From Waterburya agarophytonicola KI4 (GTDB lineage Bacteria > Cyanobacteriota > Cyanobacteriia > Cyanobacteriales > Xenococcaceae), in NCBI RefSeq assembly GCF_020640915.1, contig NZ_JADWDC010000009.1, forward strand, positions 24,742-88,741: 64,000 nucleotides of DNA, read 5' to 3'. Positions 54,779 through 62,547 of the stretch are shown here, one piece after another (positions within the stretch are counted from its first letter, which is position 1; each line of letters opens with the position of its first letter). The notes under the pieces are model-generated. The model ran no database searches. It saw only the letters and a program-made list of their open reading frames with translations, and was not told the origin of the DNA. The translations under genes were made by a program, and so were the position numbers.

Positions 54779-55270
54779 CTATGTTGCTTTTTTATACCAA
54801 AAAGAATCTAAATTCTGTTTTACAATTACTGCTGAAATTAATTTAACTAAGAAAGATATTTAGCCAACTATTATTAAAAACTTTCCGCTGTAGATTGCTT
54901 TAAACAAGTGACTAAAGGCAATCAATCTCTTTGTTCTAGTATTTGTTAACAACGAATAGATTATCTAATTAGAAATTCGTATATGTGGTTAGTTTAAAGT
55001 AAACAAAAAATTTATCTATTTTCATTAAAACTATTAAAGATTCTGGTACTATTCTAAATGTATAAAAGATAAGAACCCCTGTCCAATTGAGGAATATTAA
55101 CTACCGCGATCGAGGAGAGGTTATCGGGTTATTCAACATTTGCACTTTTTTAAATTACTATTTTAACCAATCATATTGAGCTTTTTCATTTATAAAAAAT
55201 TCTTATGAGGGATTAAAAAATCTCTCAATTGCCATCAATACTATCAATTTAGAATATATAGGTTTTAAAC
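54779..55270. other. Intergenic region before the receiver-Wzz gene
   Basis: No gene is seen in these 492 bases. A hairpin (TGAGGGATT 55206-55214 with AATCTCTCA 55219-55227, one G-U pair) sits about 44 bases before the start codon and may affect translation. A CGATCGAGGAGAGG stretch lies near 55108. The length and AT content suggest a promoter region that could start a new transcript for the downstream genes. Confidence 0.4.
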
Positions 55271-57178
55271 ATGATTCGCATTTTAATCGTAGACGATCAA
55301 AAAGTAATTCGAGAAAAACTGCGCTATATGGTGCAGCAATATTCCGATATGGAGGTGGTAGGCATTGCTACTGAGGGCAATTCTGCTTTGGAACAAGTAG
55401 AACTATTAAATCCCGATATCATTTTAATCGACATTGAAATGCCCAATATGGATGGGATTGCTGCCACCAAAATTATTAGTTCTAAATTTTCTCAAACTAA
55501 AGTTTTAGTACTAAGTAGTTTTGACAGTCAAGAGTATGTAGCCAAATCTCTAGATGCAGGAGCAAAAGGCTATCTCCTCAAAAGTCTCTCCGCAGAAGAA
55601 TTGCATAACTCGATCAAATTTATTCATCAAGGCTATTCCCAAATTCTCGGCCCTGGGTTGCTACGAGAAATGGCGACAGTGGGTTCTCCAGTGGCAAGTA
55701 GCTCGGTAATATCCAAATCCCATGCTGCTGCTAGTAATGGCTCAAACTACAAAGGCATCGAAGCGATCGGCTTTGACGACTCAGAACAAGGGATTATTAC
55801 CAGTAATGGCAATAATGGCAGCGAATTGAGCGGTCAATCTTCAGCTAAATCCAAGTTTCGCTGGAAATTTTGGCTATCTAGTTGGGCTGTCTTAAATTTA
55901 GCCGTCTGGACTTTAGCTCTATTGAGTCTCAAATTCAAAATTCCTACCTATGTCAGTGAATGGTCTTTAGTTTTACCTGGGGAAGAAAAAGTCGATTTCA
56001 AAATTCCCAATATCGGTGAAGCTCTAGCTCGCAATAATAGTGCGGTAGAAGATATCGATCCGCGCAACAACATTTTATATCTGGCTAGTAGCAAATCCGT
56101 AATCTTAAATGCAGCAGATTCGATGGAAATGTCTTCTAGTGAATTTGGCGAGCCTGATATCGAATTAGTAGACGGTTCGGCAATTATTTCCTTTAAAATT
56201 ATTGGAGATAGTCCCGAACAGGCTCAAGCTAAAGCCAAAGCTCTCCACCAATCTATTTTGCAAACCATTAAGTCTTTCAGAGTTGATAAAACAAATCAAA
56301 GAACAGAATCTGCTAGCGAAACTGTAGAAGCAGATCGTGCCAAACTAACCAAGCTACAACAACAACTAAACGACCATACTGTTAGTTCCGATTTAGTTTC
56401 TCCAGAGCAAATTCAGGTCTTAATCGGTCGAATTGAAAGTCTGCGAGATCAAAAGAAAAGTATCAGCCGAGATTTGGCAGGATTCGACCAAGAGATTGCC
56501 TCCCTCTCTGGCAATTTGGGGCTTTCTCCCCAACAAGCAGAAGATTTGTTGGCTCTACAGGGCGACTCAATTTTTCAACAGCACTTACAACAGTACAATC
56601 AAATTACAGGGAATCTAGCTCTTTTGCAATCTCGCTTTACTGCTAATGCTCCCCAAGTGGTAGACGAACGGCTCAAACAACAAGATATAGAAACGGCTTT
56701 GTTCGATCGCGGTAGATGGGTAATTGACAAGCCAATCGATCGCCAAATGTTAAAAAAACTTAGTCTTCAAGATAATACTGGGCAAAAAGATGTTGAAAGC
56801 ATGGCAAAAAGCCTTTTGTCTGCATCCAACAGTCAACAAATACTAGCCAAGAAAGAGCAAGCTTTGGACAGACAGATTTCCGAGTTAGATGCTCGAATCA
56901 AAAAACTAAACCAAGAAAAAATTCCTTTTGAAAACTTGCAACGAGAAATTCAATTCGCCGAAGCACTTTTAACATCTAAAGCAGCTGGATTGGATATCGC
57001 GGGGGATTCTTCTCCTGCATTTCCCGATATTCAGATCCTATCTTCCCCAAGTCTCCCAGATAAAAGAAATCCAGATGATATCAGAAAACCTTTAATCGGG
57101 GCATTAGCACTCACTTTTCTGTCTACCACGGGCTTGATGTTATTTGCTTGGGATAAAAAAAATGCTTTTAAATTCTAA
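55271..57178 (+). CDS. Response-regulator receiver domain fused to a Wzz-type chain-length protein
   Basis: Residues 1-125 are a CheY-like receiver of the NarL type: acidic pair D8-D9, phospho-acceptor D54 in ILIDIEMPN, S82 and K104 in YLLKS. There is no HTH output. A low-complexity Ser/Asn/Gly linker (about 135-195) leads to a transmembrane helix (about 203-222), then a periplasmic region of about 380 residues with coiled coils (QKKSISRDLAGFDQEIASL) and a last helix (about 610-628). That layout is a Wzz/PCP polysaccharide co-polymerase. The receiver is cytoplasmic, so phosphorylation could control chain length or export. GT2 and Wzx follow within 20 bases. Confidence 0.85.
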   Translation: MIRILIVDDQKVIREKLRYMVQQYSDMEVVGIATEGNSALEQVELLNPDIILIDIEMPNMDGIAATKIISSKFSQTKVLVLSSFDSQEYVAKSLDAGAKGYLLKSLSAEELHNSIKFIHQGYSQILGPGLLREMATVGSPVASSSVISKSHAAASNGSNYKGIEAIGFDDSEQGIITSNGNNGSELSGQSSAKSKFRWKFWLSSWAVLNLAVWTLALLSLKFKIPTYVSEWSLVLPGEEKVDFKIPNIGEALARNNSAVEDIDPRNNILYLASSKSVILNAADSMEMSSSEFGEPDIELVDGSAIISFKIIGDSPEQAQAKAKALHQSILQTIKSFRVDKTNQRTESASETVEADRAKLTKLQQQLNDHTVSSDLVSPEQIQVLIGRIESLRDQKKSISRDLAGFDQEIASLSGNLGLSPQQAEDLLALQGDSIFQQHLQQYNQITGNLALLQSRFTANAPQVVDERLKQQDIETALFDRGRWVIDKPIDRQMLKKLSLQDNTGQKDVESMAKSLLSASNSQQILAKKEQALDRQISELDARIKKLNQEKIPFENLQREIQFAEALLTSKAAGLDIAGDSSPAFPDIQILSSPSLPDKRNPDDIRKPLIGALALTFLSTTGLMLFAWDKKNAFKF

Positions 57179-57198
57179 ATTAAGCTTTATTTGAGTTT

Positions 57199-58107
57199 AT
57201 GGACAAATTTGTTTCGGTAATTATTCCCGTACTAAACAATATAGAAGGATTGTGCCAAACCCTATCGGCATTGGACAAGCAAACCTATCCGTCTCAATTA
57301 TATGAAGTGATAGTTGTAGACAATGGTTCGAGTCAGGATCTCAAAAGTGCGATCGCCCAATTTGATCGAGCCAGACTCTCCTACGAAGAATGTCCTGGCT
57401 CTTACATTGCTCGCAATCAAGGTATTAGTATTGCTAAAGGGGAAATATTAGCTTTTACCGATTCGGACTGTATACCCGAACCAGATTGGCTGGCTAATGG
57501 GGTCAAATGTTTGTCTTCTGTAGATAATTGTGGCTTGGTAGCGGGCAAAATCAACTTTTTTTATCAAAATCCCCAACGCCCAACTACAGTAGAACTTTAC
57601 GATCGCGCCACTTTTCTCAATCAGAAAAAATATATCGAACAATATCGCTATGGTGCAACCGCCAATATGTTTACCTGGAAAAAGGTCGTCGAAGAGGTAG
57701 GCTATTTTAATGGTGAGCTTAAGTCTGGGGGTGATAAAGAGTGGGGTCAAAGAGTATCTCGTCACGGATATATTTTGCTTTATAGTTCCGATACTTGTAT
57801 TGCTCATCCCGCCAGATCTTCTTGGCAAGAAATTTCTCAGAAAATAGCTCGAACTAGAATGGGGGGTTATGAAGTAGATCGATTATCTAGCCAGAGCAAG
57901 TTGCTCTTTTATGGACGCAAATTACTCACAATTATTTGGCGTTTGAAACCCCCCACCAAGTCTGCTTTAGAGAAACTCAAGGAATGCGATCGTTCTTTAA
58001 CAGTGATACAAAAAATCAAACTTTTAGGCGCGATCTTGGCGATTCACTATCAAGGAGCTTGGGTCGAAATCGAAATGTATTTTAAAAATCTCAAGTATAT
58101 ATTTTAA
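57199..58107 (+). CDS. GT2 family glycosyltransferase
   Basis: A 302-residue GT-A enzyme with FVSVIIPVLNNIEGLCQTL, VDNGSSQDL (the DxG donor loop), YIARNQGISIAKGE, and the DSD metal motif followed by CIPEPDWLANG. A final GGDKEWGQRVSRHG carries the likely catalytic acid region. It has no membrane segment and begins 20 bases after the receiver-Wzz stop, so it is probably co-transcribed with it and with the flippase 15 bases on. Confidence 0.88.
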   Translation: MDKFVSVIIPVLNNIEGLCQTLSALDKQTYPSQLYEVIVVDNGSSQDLKSAIAQFDRARLSYEECPGSYIARNQGISIAKGEILAFTDSDCIPEPDWLANGVKCLSSVDNCGLVAGKINFFYQNPQRPTTVELYDRATFLNQKKYIEQYRYGATANMFTWKKVVEEVGYFNGELKSGGDKEWGQRVSRHGYILLYSSDTCIAHPARSSWQEISQKIARTRMGGYEVDRLSSQSKLLFYGRKLLTIIWRLKPPTKSALEKLKECDRSLTVIQKIKLLGAILAIHYQGAWVEIEMYFKNLKYIF

Positions 58108-58122
58108 TTAGTTAATTAATTA

Positions 58123-59454
58123 ATGGCAAAATTCCTTACTTCCTGGGTTCCCCAAAAGCTCAAAAATCGTCTTTTCAAAAGCTTTGCTGGAGTGATGGGG
58201 TTGAAAATCGCAGCATCGGGGTTGGGTTTTATACTCAACATCTTCCTCGCTCGGTTTTTGGGGGTAGCGGACTTTGGAGTTTATACCTATGCTTTGGCTT
58301 GGCGCGATTTATTGATTATTCCCGCACTTCTGGGACTAGATACCCTAATAGTTAGAGAAGTTGCGGTATATCGAACCAAATCTGCTTGGGGTTTGTTGGG
58401 GGGTATTCTACGTTGGTCGAATTTTGTGGTGTTGGGAAGTTCGATCTCGATCGCCTTAATTGCGATCGCCATAGTAGCAAATTTGAACCTCGAAGTTCAA
58501 TCCCAGATGTTCCTCCCCTTTTGTTTGGCGATGTCCCTGTTGCCCACTTCTGCCCTGCGAAACGTCCGTCTGGCAGCCATGCAGGGTTTGAAACTGGTAT
58601 TTATGGGACTTTTACCAGAAATGATCTTTGTCCCTGTTTTGGTCATGGGTATATCGGGGGCTTGGTATTTATTGAGCGATCGCCATTTAACGGCTTCGAT
58701 GGTATTGGGTTCGAGGATAATTGCGACTCTCATTACCCTTTTGATTGGCATTTACTTATTACAAAAAAATTTACCCCAAGAAGTAAAACAAGCCCAGCGG
58801 GAATACGATATAAAAGTTTGGCGGAGTAAGCTATTACCATTTATGCTTCTGGGGGGTATGTATGTGATAACTTCCCGCAGTGATACCCTAATGTTGGGAA
58901 CAATTATCGGTGCAGAAGCTTCGGGTTTGTATAGTCCCGTGATTCGGGGAGTACAGTTATTGGCATTTGTTCTCACTGCGGTTAATAGCGTTTTGAGTCC
59001 TAATATAGCTGGCTTGTATGCACAAAATAAAAAACTAGAAATGCAGCAGGTAGTTACTCAAAGTTCCCGAATTATGCTTTTGGTTTCCCTTCCTCTGGCT
59101 GCTTTTTTTATTTTTGGCGGTCACTGGTATCTATCGTTGTTTGGGGCCGAATTTACTCAAGCAAGGTCGGCTTTAAGCATTTTGTGCTTGGGACAACTAT
59201 TTAGCATTGCATCGGGTTCGGTGGGGGTTTTATTGACCATGACGGGTAACGAAAAATTCAACTTGATTGCTAGTACCCTCAATGTATTGTCAAATATTGT
59301 TTTAAACTGGTTTTGGATTCCTCTGTGGGGATTGAGTGGTGCTGCTGCTGCGACTGCGGTTAGCACGGTGCTAGTAAATATTTTTAAAGTTATATCCGTT
59401 CGCCAGCAAATAGGAATTGATTCGACAGCACTAGGTAAATTTAGCTCGCTTTAG
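58123..59454 (+). CDS. Wzx-type polysaccharide flippase
   Basis: A 443-residue transporter with about 12-14 helices of the MOP/Polysacc_synt fold. It has LGFILNIFLARFLGVADFGVYTY at the start, LIVREVAVYR, SDTLMLGTIIGAEASGLYSP and a C-terminal pair of helices. It moves the lipid-linked repeat unit to the outer face. It closes the plus arm of the second locus. A MurJ-like flippase serves the minus arm, so two flippases may handle two different glycans. Confidence 0.9.
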   Translation: MAKFLTSWVPQKLKNRLFKSFAGVMGLKIAASGLGFILNIFLARFLGVADFGVYTYALAWRDLLIIPALLGLDTLIVREVAVYRTKSAWGLLGGILRWSNFVVLGSSISIALIAIAIVANLNLEVQSQMFLPFCLAMSLLPTSALRNVRLAAMQGLKLVFMGLLPEMIFVPVLVMGISGAWYLLSDRHLTASMVLGSRIIATLITLLIGIYLLQKNLPQEVKQAQREYDIKVWRSKLLPFMLLGGMYVITSRSDTLMLGTIIGAEASGLYSPVIRGVQLLAFVLTAVNSVLSPNIAGLYAQNKKLEMQQVVTQSSRIMLLVSLPLAAFFIFGGHWYLSLFGAEFTQARSALSILCLGQLFSIASGSVGVLLTMTGNEKFNLIASTLNVLSNIVLNWFWIPLWGLSGAAAATAVSTVLVNIFKVISVRQQIGIDSTALGKFSSL

Positions 59455-59555
59455 AAGAAATTTTGAGGTCGAAAATATAGTGGCGCATTCAGTAATTTAG
59501 ATTTAACCTGGAGTTATTTGTATTCATTGACAAAAAAAGTTAAAAAATTACTTTT

Positions 59556-60209
59556 ATGTCCATTCTTTGTTCTAATTGCGATCGCGATAATCAAAAGGAC
59601 GCACAATATTGTGATGCTTGTGGAGTAGAACTTTTGGCAGCTACTCTTTTCCACGAGGGCTTTCTTTCCGATGAAGAAGATCTTGACATAGAAATGTCAA
59701 CCAAAGATTTATCGTCAAATTTAACCGAAAAATTAGACGAATTAGATGACACCATACAGCATAAGGTAGAAAAAAGTCTCAATCCCCCCGCACCTATGGG
59801 CTTACCAACCTGCTTAGAGTCTGACGAACCTGTTTCCTCTTCTCCTGTTAATTCTCCCCCCACTGCGGTGGAGTCACCCCAAGCAGCCTTGATTTGTCAA
59901 GATACAGACACCAGATATGAATTGCCTGTAGAAGAAACAACAATTAATATAGGCAGAGTCAACGAACAGTTTCCGATCCACATCGATTTGACTAATATTG
60001 CTCATGCCAGTCTAATTTCTCGGATTCATGCTTCAATTCATTGGGAACAAAATCGCTACTATCTTGAAGATGTAGGTAGTTCTAATGGTACTTGGTTAAA
60101 TGGCAAGCCCATCAAACCTGGAACTCGATTTCGTCAGGAAATTCGCGATCGCGACACGATCGCTTTTGGTCGCAGTCAAACTGTTAAATTCACTGTCGAA
60201 CTAAATTGA
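59556..60209 (+). CDS. FHA-domain protein with N-terminal zinc ribbon
   Basis: A 217-residue protein opens with CSNCDRDNQKDAQYCDACG, a four-cysteine zinc ribbon, then a disordered Asp/Pro-rich linker. The C-terminal 90 residues are an FHA domain with the phosphothreonine-binding residues: INIGR (Gly-Arg), SLISRIHASI (Ser-Arg-x-His) and SSNGTWLNGK. FHA domains read Thr-phosphorylated partners. The Ser/Thr kinase gene 76 bases downstream is the natural partner. Confidence 0.9.
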   Translation: MSILCSNCDRDNQKDAQYCDACGVELLAATLFHEGFLSDEEDLDIEMSTKDLSSNLTEKLDELDDTIQHKVEKSLNPPAPMGLPTCLESDEPVSSSPVNSPPTAVESPQAALICQDTDTRYELPVEETTINIGRVNEQFPIHIDLTNIAHASLISRIHASIHWEQNRYYLEDVGSSNGTWLNGKPIKPGTRFRQEIRDRDTIAFGRSQTVKFTVELN

Positions 60210-60285
60210 AAAACTAGCAAAAATACTATTAGTTACTATTAATAATTGCTGTAATTTTTTATCTATTTAACTACTTTTAACTAAA

Positions 60286-61158
60286 ATGGTTCAAGCTTTA
60301 CAATGTTGTCGTCCCAACCCTTCTTGCCTTCATTTCTGTCGTTTAGATGGACATTTGATTGCAGGTCAAGGAACTATTTGTAATCCCGATAATGGTTGGG
60401 AATATGAAGTGATTAAAGTTTTAGCCGTAGGAGGAATGGGAACTACTTATTTAGTTTATAGCCATCATCATCAAAAATTAGCCGTACTCAAAGAAATCAA
60501 TAACGAGTTGGCACACAAAGCTAAAGTTAGAGAAATGTTTCAAAGAGAAGCCAGAGTACTCAATTCTCTTCATCATTCTGGTATTCCCCAATATTACGAC
60601 TTTTTTGCTACTGACGCTCGCTATTCTTTGATTATGGAGTTGATTCACGGACAAAATTTTGCCCACGTTGAAGCTGAAGATACTAGACAAACTATCAATT
60701 GGTTTTTGGAACTCGCCAAAATTTTGGATTATTTACAAAAATGTCATCCACCCGTAATTCACCGTGATATCAAACCGAGCAATATTATTTTACGTAAAAA
60801 TCCTCGCGATATCATCCTAATTGATTTTGGTGCAGTAAAAGAAGTAACTGCTCCTCCAGGGACCTGCATTGCAACTCCTGGTTATGGCGCGCCAGAACAA
60901 AGTTTGGGAAAAGCTTGTATTCAGTCTGATTTTTATGCCCTTGGTACGACTATGATTGCTTTTTTGACTAGGCTTTTTCCGAGTAATTTTTATGATGGGG
61001 TTCAACAAAAGTTTATTGGTTTAGATTTATTTGATGTCCATCCTATTTTGATCGAAGTTATTGATCGCCTGACGGAATATGCGCCAGAAAATAGACCCCA
61101 AAATGCAGCCGAAGTTATTGGTTTACTGGAAGAAGCAAAAGTAAATATAAGTAATTAA
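60286..61158 (+). CDS. Serine/threonine protein kinase
   Basis: A 290-residue eukaryotic-type kinase. The start has a cysteine-bearing lead (CCRPNPSCLHFCRLDG), then the glycine loop VLAVGGMGTTYLVY, the VLKEIN lysine, HRDIKPSNIIL catalytic loop, DFGAV, and GYGAPEQ. It lacks a membrane helix or extra sensor domain, so it is a short soluble kinase. The neighbouring FHA gene may be its substrate reader. Cyanobacterial kinases of this size with a Cys-rich N-terminus are common. Confidence 0.9.
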   Translation: MVQALQCCRPNPSCLHFCRLDGHLIAGQGTICNPDNGWEYEVIKVLAVGGMGTTYLVYSHHHQKLAVLKEINNELAHKAKVREMFQREARVLNSLHHSGIPQYYDFFATDARYSLIMELIHGQNFAHVEAEDTRQTINWFLELAKILDYLQKCHPPVIHRDIKPSNIILRKNPRDIILIDFGAVKEVTAPPGTCIATPGYGAPEQSLGKACIQSDFYALGTTMIAFLTRLFPSNFYDGVQQKFIGLDLFDVHPILIEVIDRLTEYAPENRPQNAAEVIGLLEEAKVNISN

Positions 61159-61189
61159 TTGAGGAGTTAAGGGACTTGCAGATAAATAG

Positions 61190-61459
61190 AATCCCAGGCA
61201 TTGTAGAAGACAGCTAATAATTCAAACCCTCGATAAACAGGGTGAAACTGGTGCAGCTATACTACTGGCTCAACTGGGAGACAAAGGCGAAATATGTCGA
61301 GATTTAGCCTATCGCCTGTATGTAATTTGCGACAGACAAGGTTGGACACAAGAGGCAATTTCTTACAATAGTTTGGTTACTTCCTGGTCAGAAATATCTC
61401 GTCTTGCTGCAATGGAACAACAGTTAGAAACAGTAGTTCAAGGAGAATTAGTAGTTTAG
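61190..61459 (+). pseudogene. Tail of a DUF1156-type DNA methylase
   Basis: The frame is open from a TAG at 61187-61189 to a TAG at 61457-61459, with no start codon. It reads IQTLDKQGETGAAILLAQLG then DKGEICRDLAYRLYVICDRQ and AISYNSLVTSWSEISRLAAM. I recall this as the end of DUF1156-containing methylases (DKGEIxRDLAYRLYxxC and WxxEAxxYNSLVxSW). The rest is absent, so this is a remnant. It lies between the kinase and the toxin-antitoxin operon. Confidence 0.6.
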
Positions 61460-61491
61460 GCAAGGCGATCGATGGTTGCTTTTCCAGTTTT

Positions 61492-61503
61492 TTGTATATA
61501 CAA
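61492..61503. promoter_or_regulatory. Palindrome in front of the antitoxin gene
   Basis: TTGTATATACAA is a perfect 12-base palindrome 27 bases before the antitoxin start (61530). Antitoxins of ribbon-helix-helix type bind such palindromes to repress their own operon, so this is a plausible operator. Confidence 0.55.
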
Positions 61504-61529
61504 TGTGTGGTATAAACAGGAGAATAACT

Positions 61530-61796
61530 ATGGCAACGGTTGAAAAACAAAAAGTAGTCAATCTGAGAATTGACGAAGTTAGGCGCAATTTAATCGATAA
61601 AGCAGCAAAGCTTCGGGGAAAATCTCGTACTGAGTTTATGGTAGACGCTGCCTACAAAGAAGCCGAACAAACTATTTTAGACCAGAAAATTTTCATTTTA
61701 GACGAAGCAGATTGCGAATATCTTTCTCGTACAGACCACAAACCTGACCCCAAATTAGTCAAATTATTTAAGAGTAAAAGCCCTTGGGAACAGTAA
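61530..61796 (+). CDS. DUF1778 antitoxin
   Basis: A 88-residue protein from ATG 61530, with AGGAG at a good distance. The RHH fold is in NLRIDEVRRNLIDKAAKLRG and TEFMVDAAYKEAE. The tail carries the DPKLVKLFKSKSPWEQ toxin-binding end common in DUF1778 antitoxins (TacA/AtaR relatives). It binds and neutralises the adjacent GNAT toxin and represses the operon. A longer frame from 61476 lacks a ribosome site. The toxin gene overlaps its end by 13 bases. Confidence 0.88.
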   Translation: MATVEKQKVVNLRIDEVRRNLIDKAAKLRGKSRTEFMVDAAYKEAEQTILDQKIFILDEADCEYLSRTDHKPDPKLVKLFKSKSPWEQ

Positions 61797-62290
61797 AATA
61801 TTCGCCACCGCAGCGTATTTCAACAAAGCATATTGTAGAAAACTTTGACTGTGGTGAAATTTCTCTTAACGATTGGCTGATAAAACGCGCTCTTAAAAAC
61901 GATCTAGGAGATGCTAGTAGAACTTATGTTGTTTGCTGTGATAACACAGTAGTAGCTTATTACTCTCTTCATTTAGGATGTATTCAACATTCGGTGGCGG
62001 TAAGAAAAATCAAGCCTAATATGCCAGACCCGATTCCAGCTATAGTTTTAGGCAGGCTAGCTGTTGATGAACTTCATCAAGGAAAAGGATTAGCCAGAGC
62101 TTTAATCAAAGATATGTTCTTAAGAGCAATTCAAGTTTCCGATCTTGCTGGCACTAAAGCCGTTGTAGTCAAAGCTCTCAACGATAAGGTTACAGCTTTT
62201 TATCAATCCTTTGGTTTTGTGCAGTCAAAAACCGATCTTCTTCTATTAATGAAAGCGATCGCCGAAGTAAGAGCCAGTTTGAACCAATAA
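61784..62290 (+). CDS. GNAT-family toxin (TacT/AtaT-like)
   Basis: A 168-residue acetyltransferase begins at a TTG overlapping the antitoxin stop. It has VENFDCGEISLNDWLIKRA, the GNAT acetyl-CoA loop in LGRLAVDELHQGKGLARALI, and the C-terminal YQSFGFVQSKTD tyrosine segment. Toxins of this type acetylate aminoacyl-tRNA and stop translation. Operon order (RHH antitoxin, then GNAT toxin) fits the TacAT/AtaRT systems. The key residues look intact, so it is probably active. Confidence 0.88.
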   Translation: MGTVKYSPPQRISTKHIVENFDCGEISLNDWLIKRALKNDLGDASRTYVVCCDNTVVAYYSLHLGCIQHSVAVRKIKPNMPDPIPAIVLGRLAVDELHQGKGLARALIKDMFLRAIQVSDLAGTKAVVVKALNDKVTAFYQSFGFVQSKTDLLLLMKAIAEVRASLNQ

Positions 62291-62326
62291 AAGTAGAAAT
62301 CAACTAAGAGTAATCCAAATATATAA

Positions 62327-62428
62327 ATCATCCGAAGATTAATTGAATCAGTAGGCGCAAAACTAATTTATTTATCTCCCTACTCTCCAGAATTTTCGCC
62401 AATCGAAAATTTTTGGTCAAAAGTTTAG
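62327..62428 (+). pseudogene. Scrap of an IS630-family transposase
   Basis: The frame RRLIESVGAKLIYLSPYSPE then FSPIENFWSKV ends in a TAG. This is the DDE C-terminal segment of IS630 transposases (LPPYSPExxPIENFWxxxK). The following 80 bases still resemble the degraded C-terminus. No terminal repeats are recognisable. It marks an old insertion next to the toxin-antitoxin pair. Confidence 0.7.
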
Positions 62429-62547
62429 TTTTATAAATAAGCCCAGTTAAAAAAATAAGCGCGACGACAATATAACTATTTTTTGTTAAGGTTGTGCTGA
62501 CAAAATACTGATAGTTAGTTTTAAGCTTAAATTATATAGAGAGGTTC

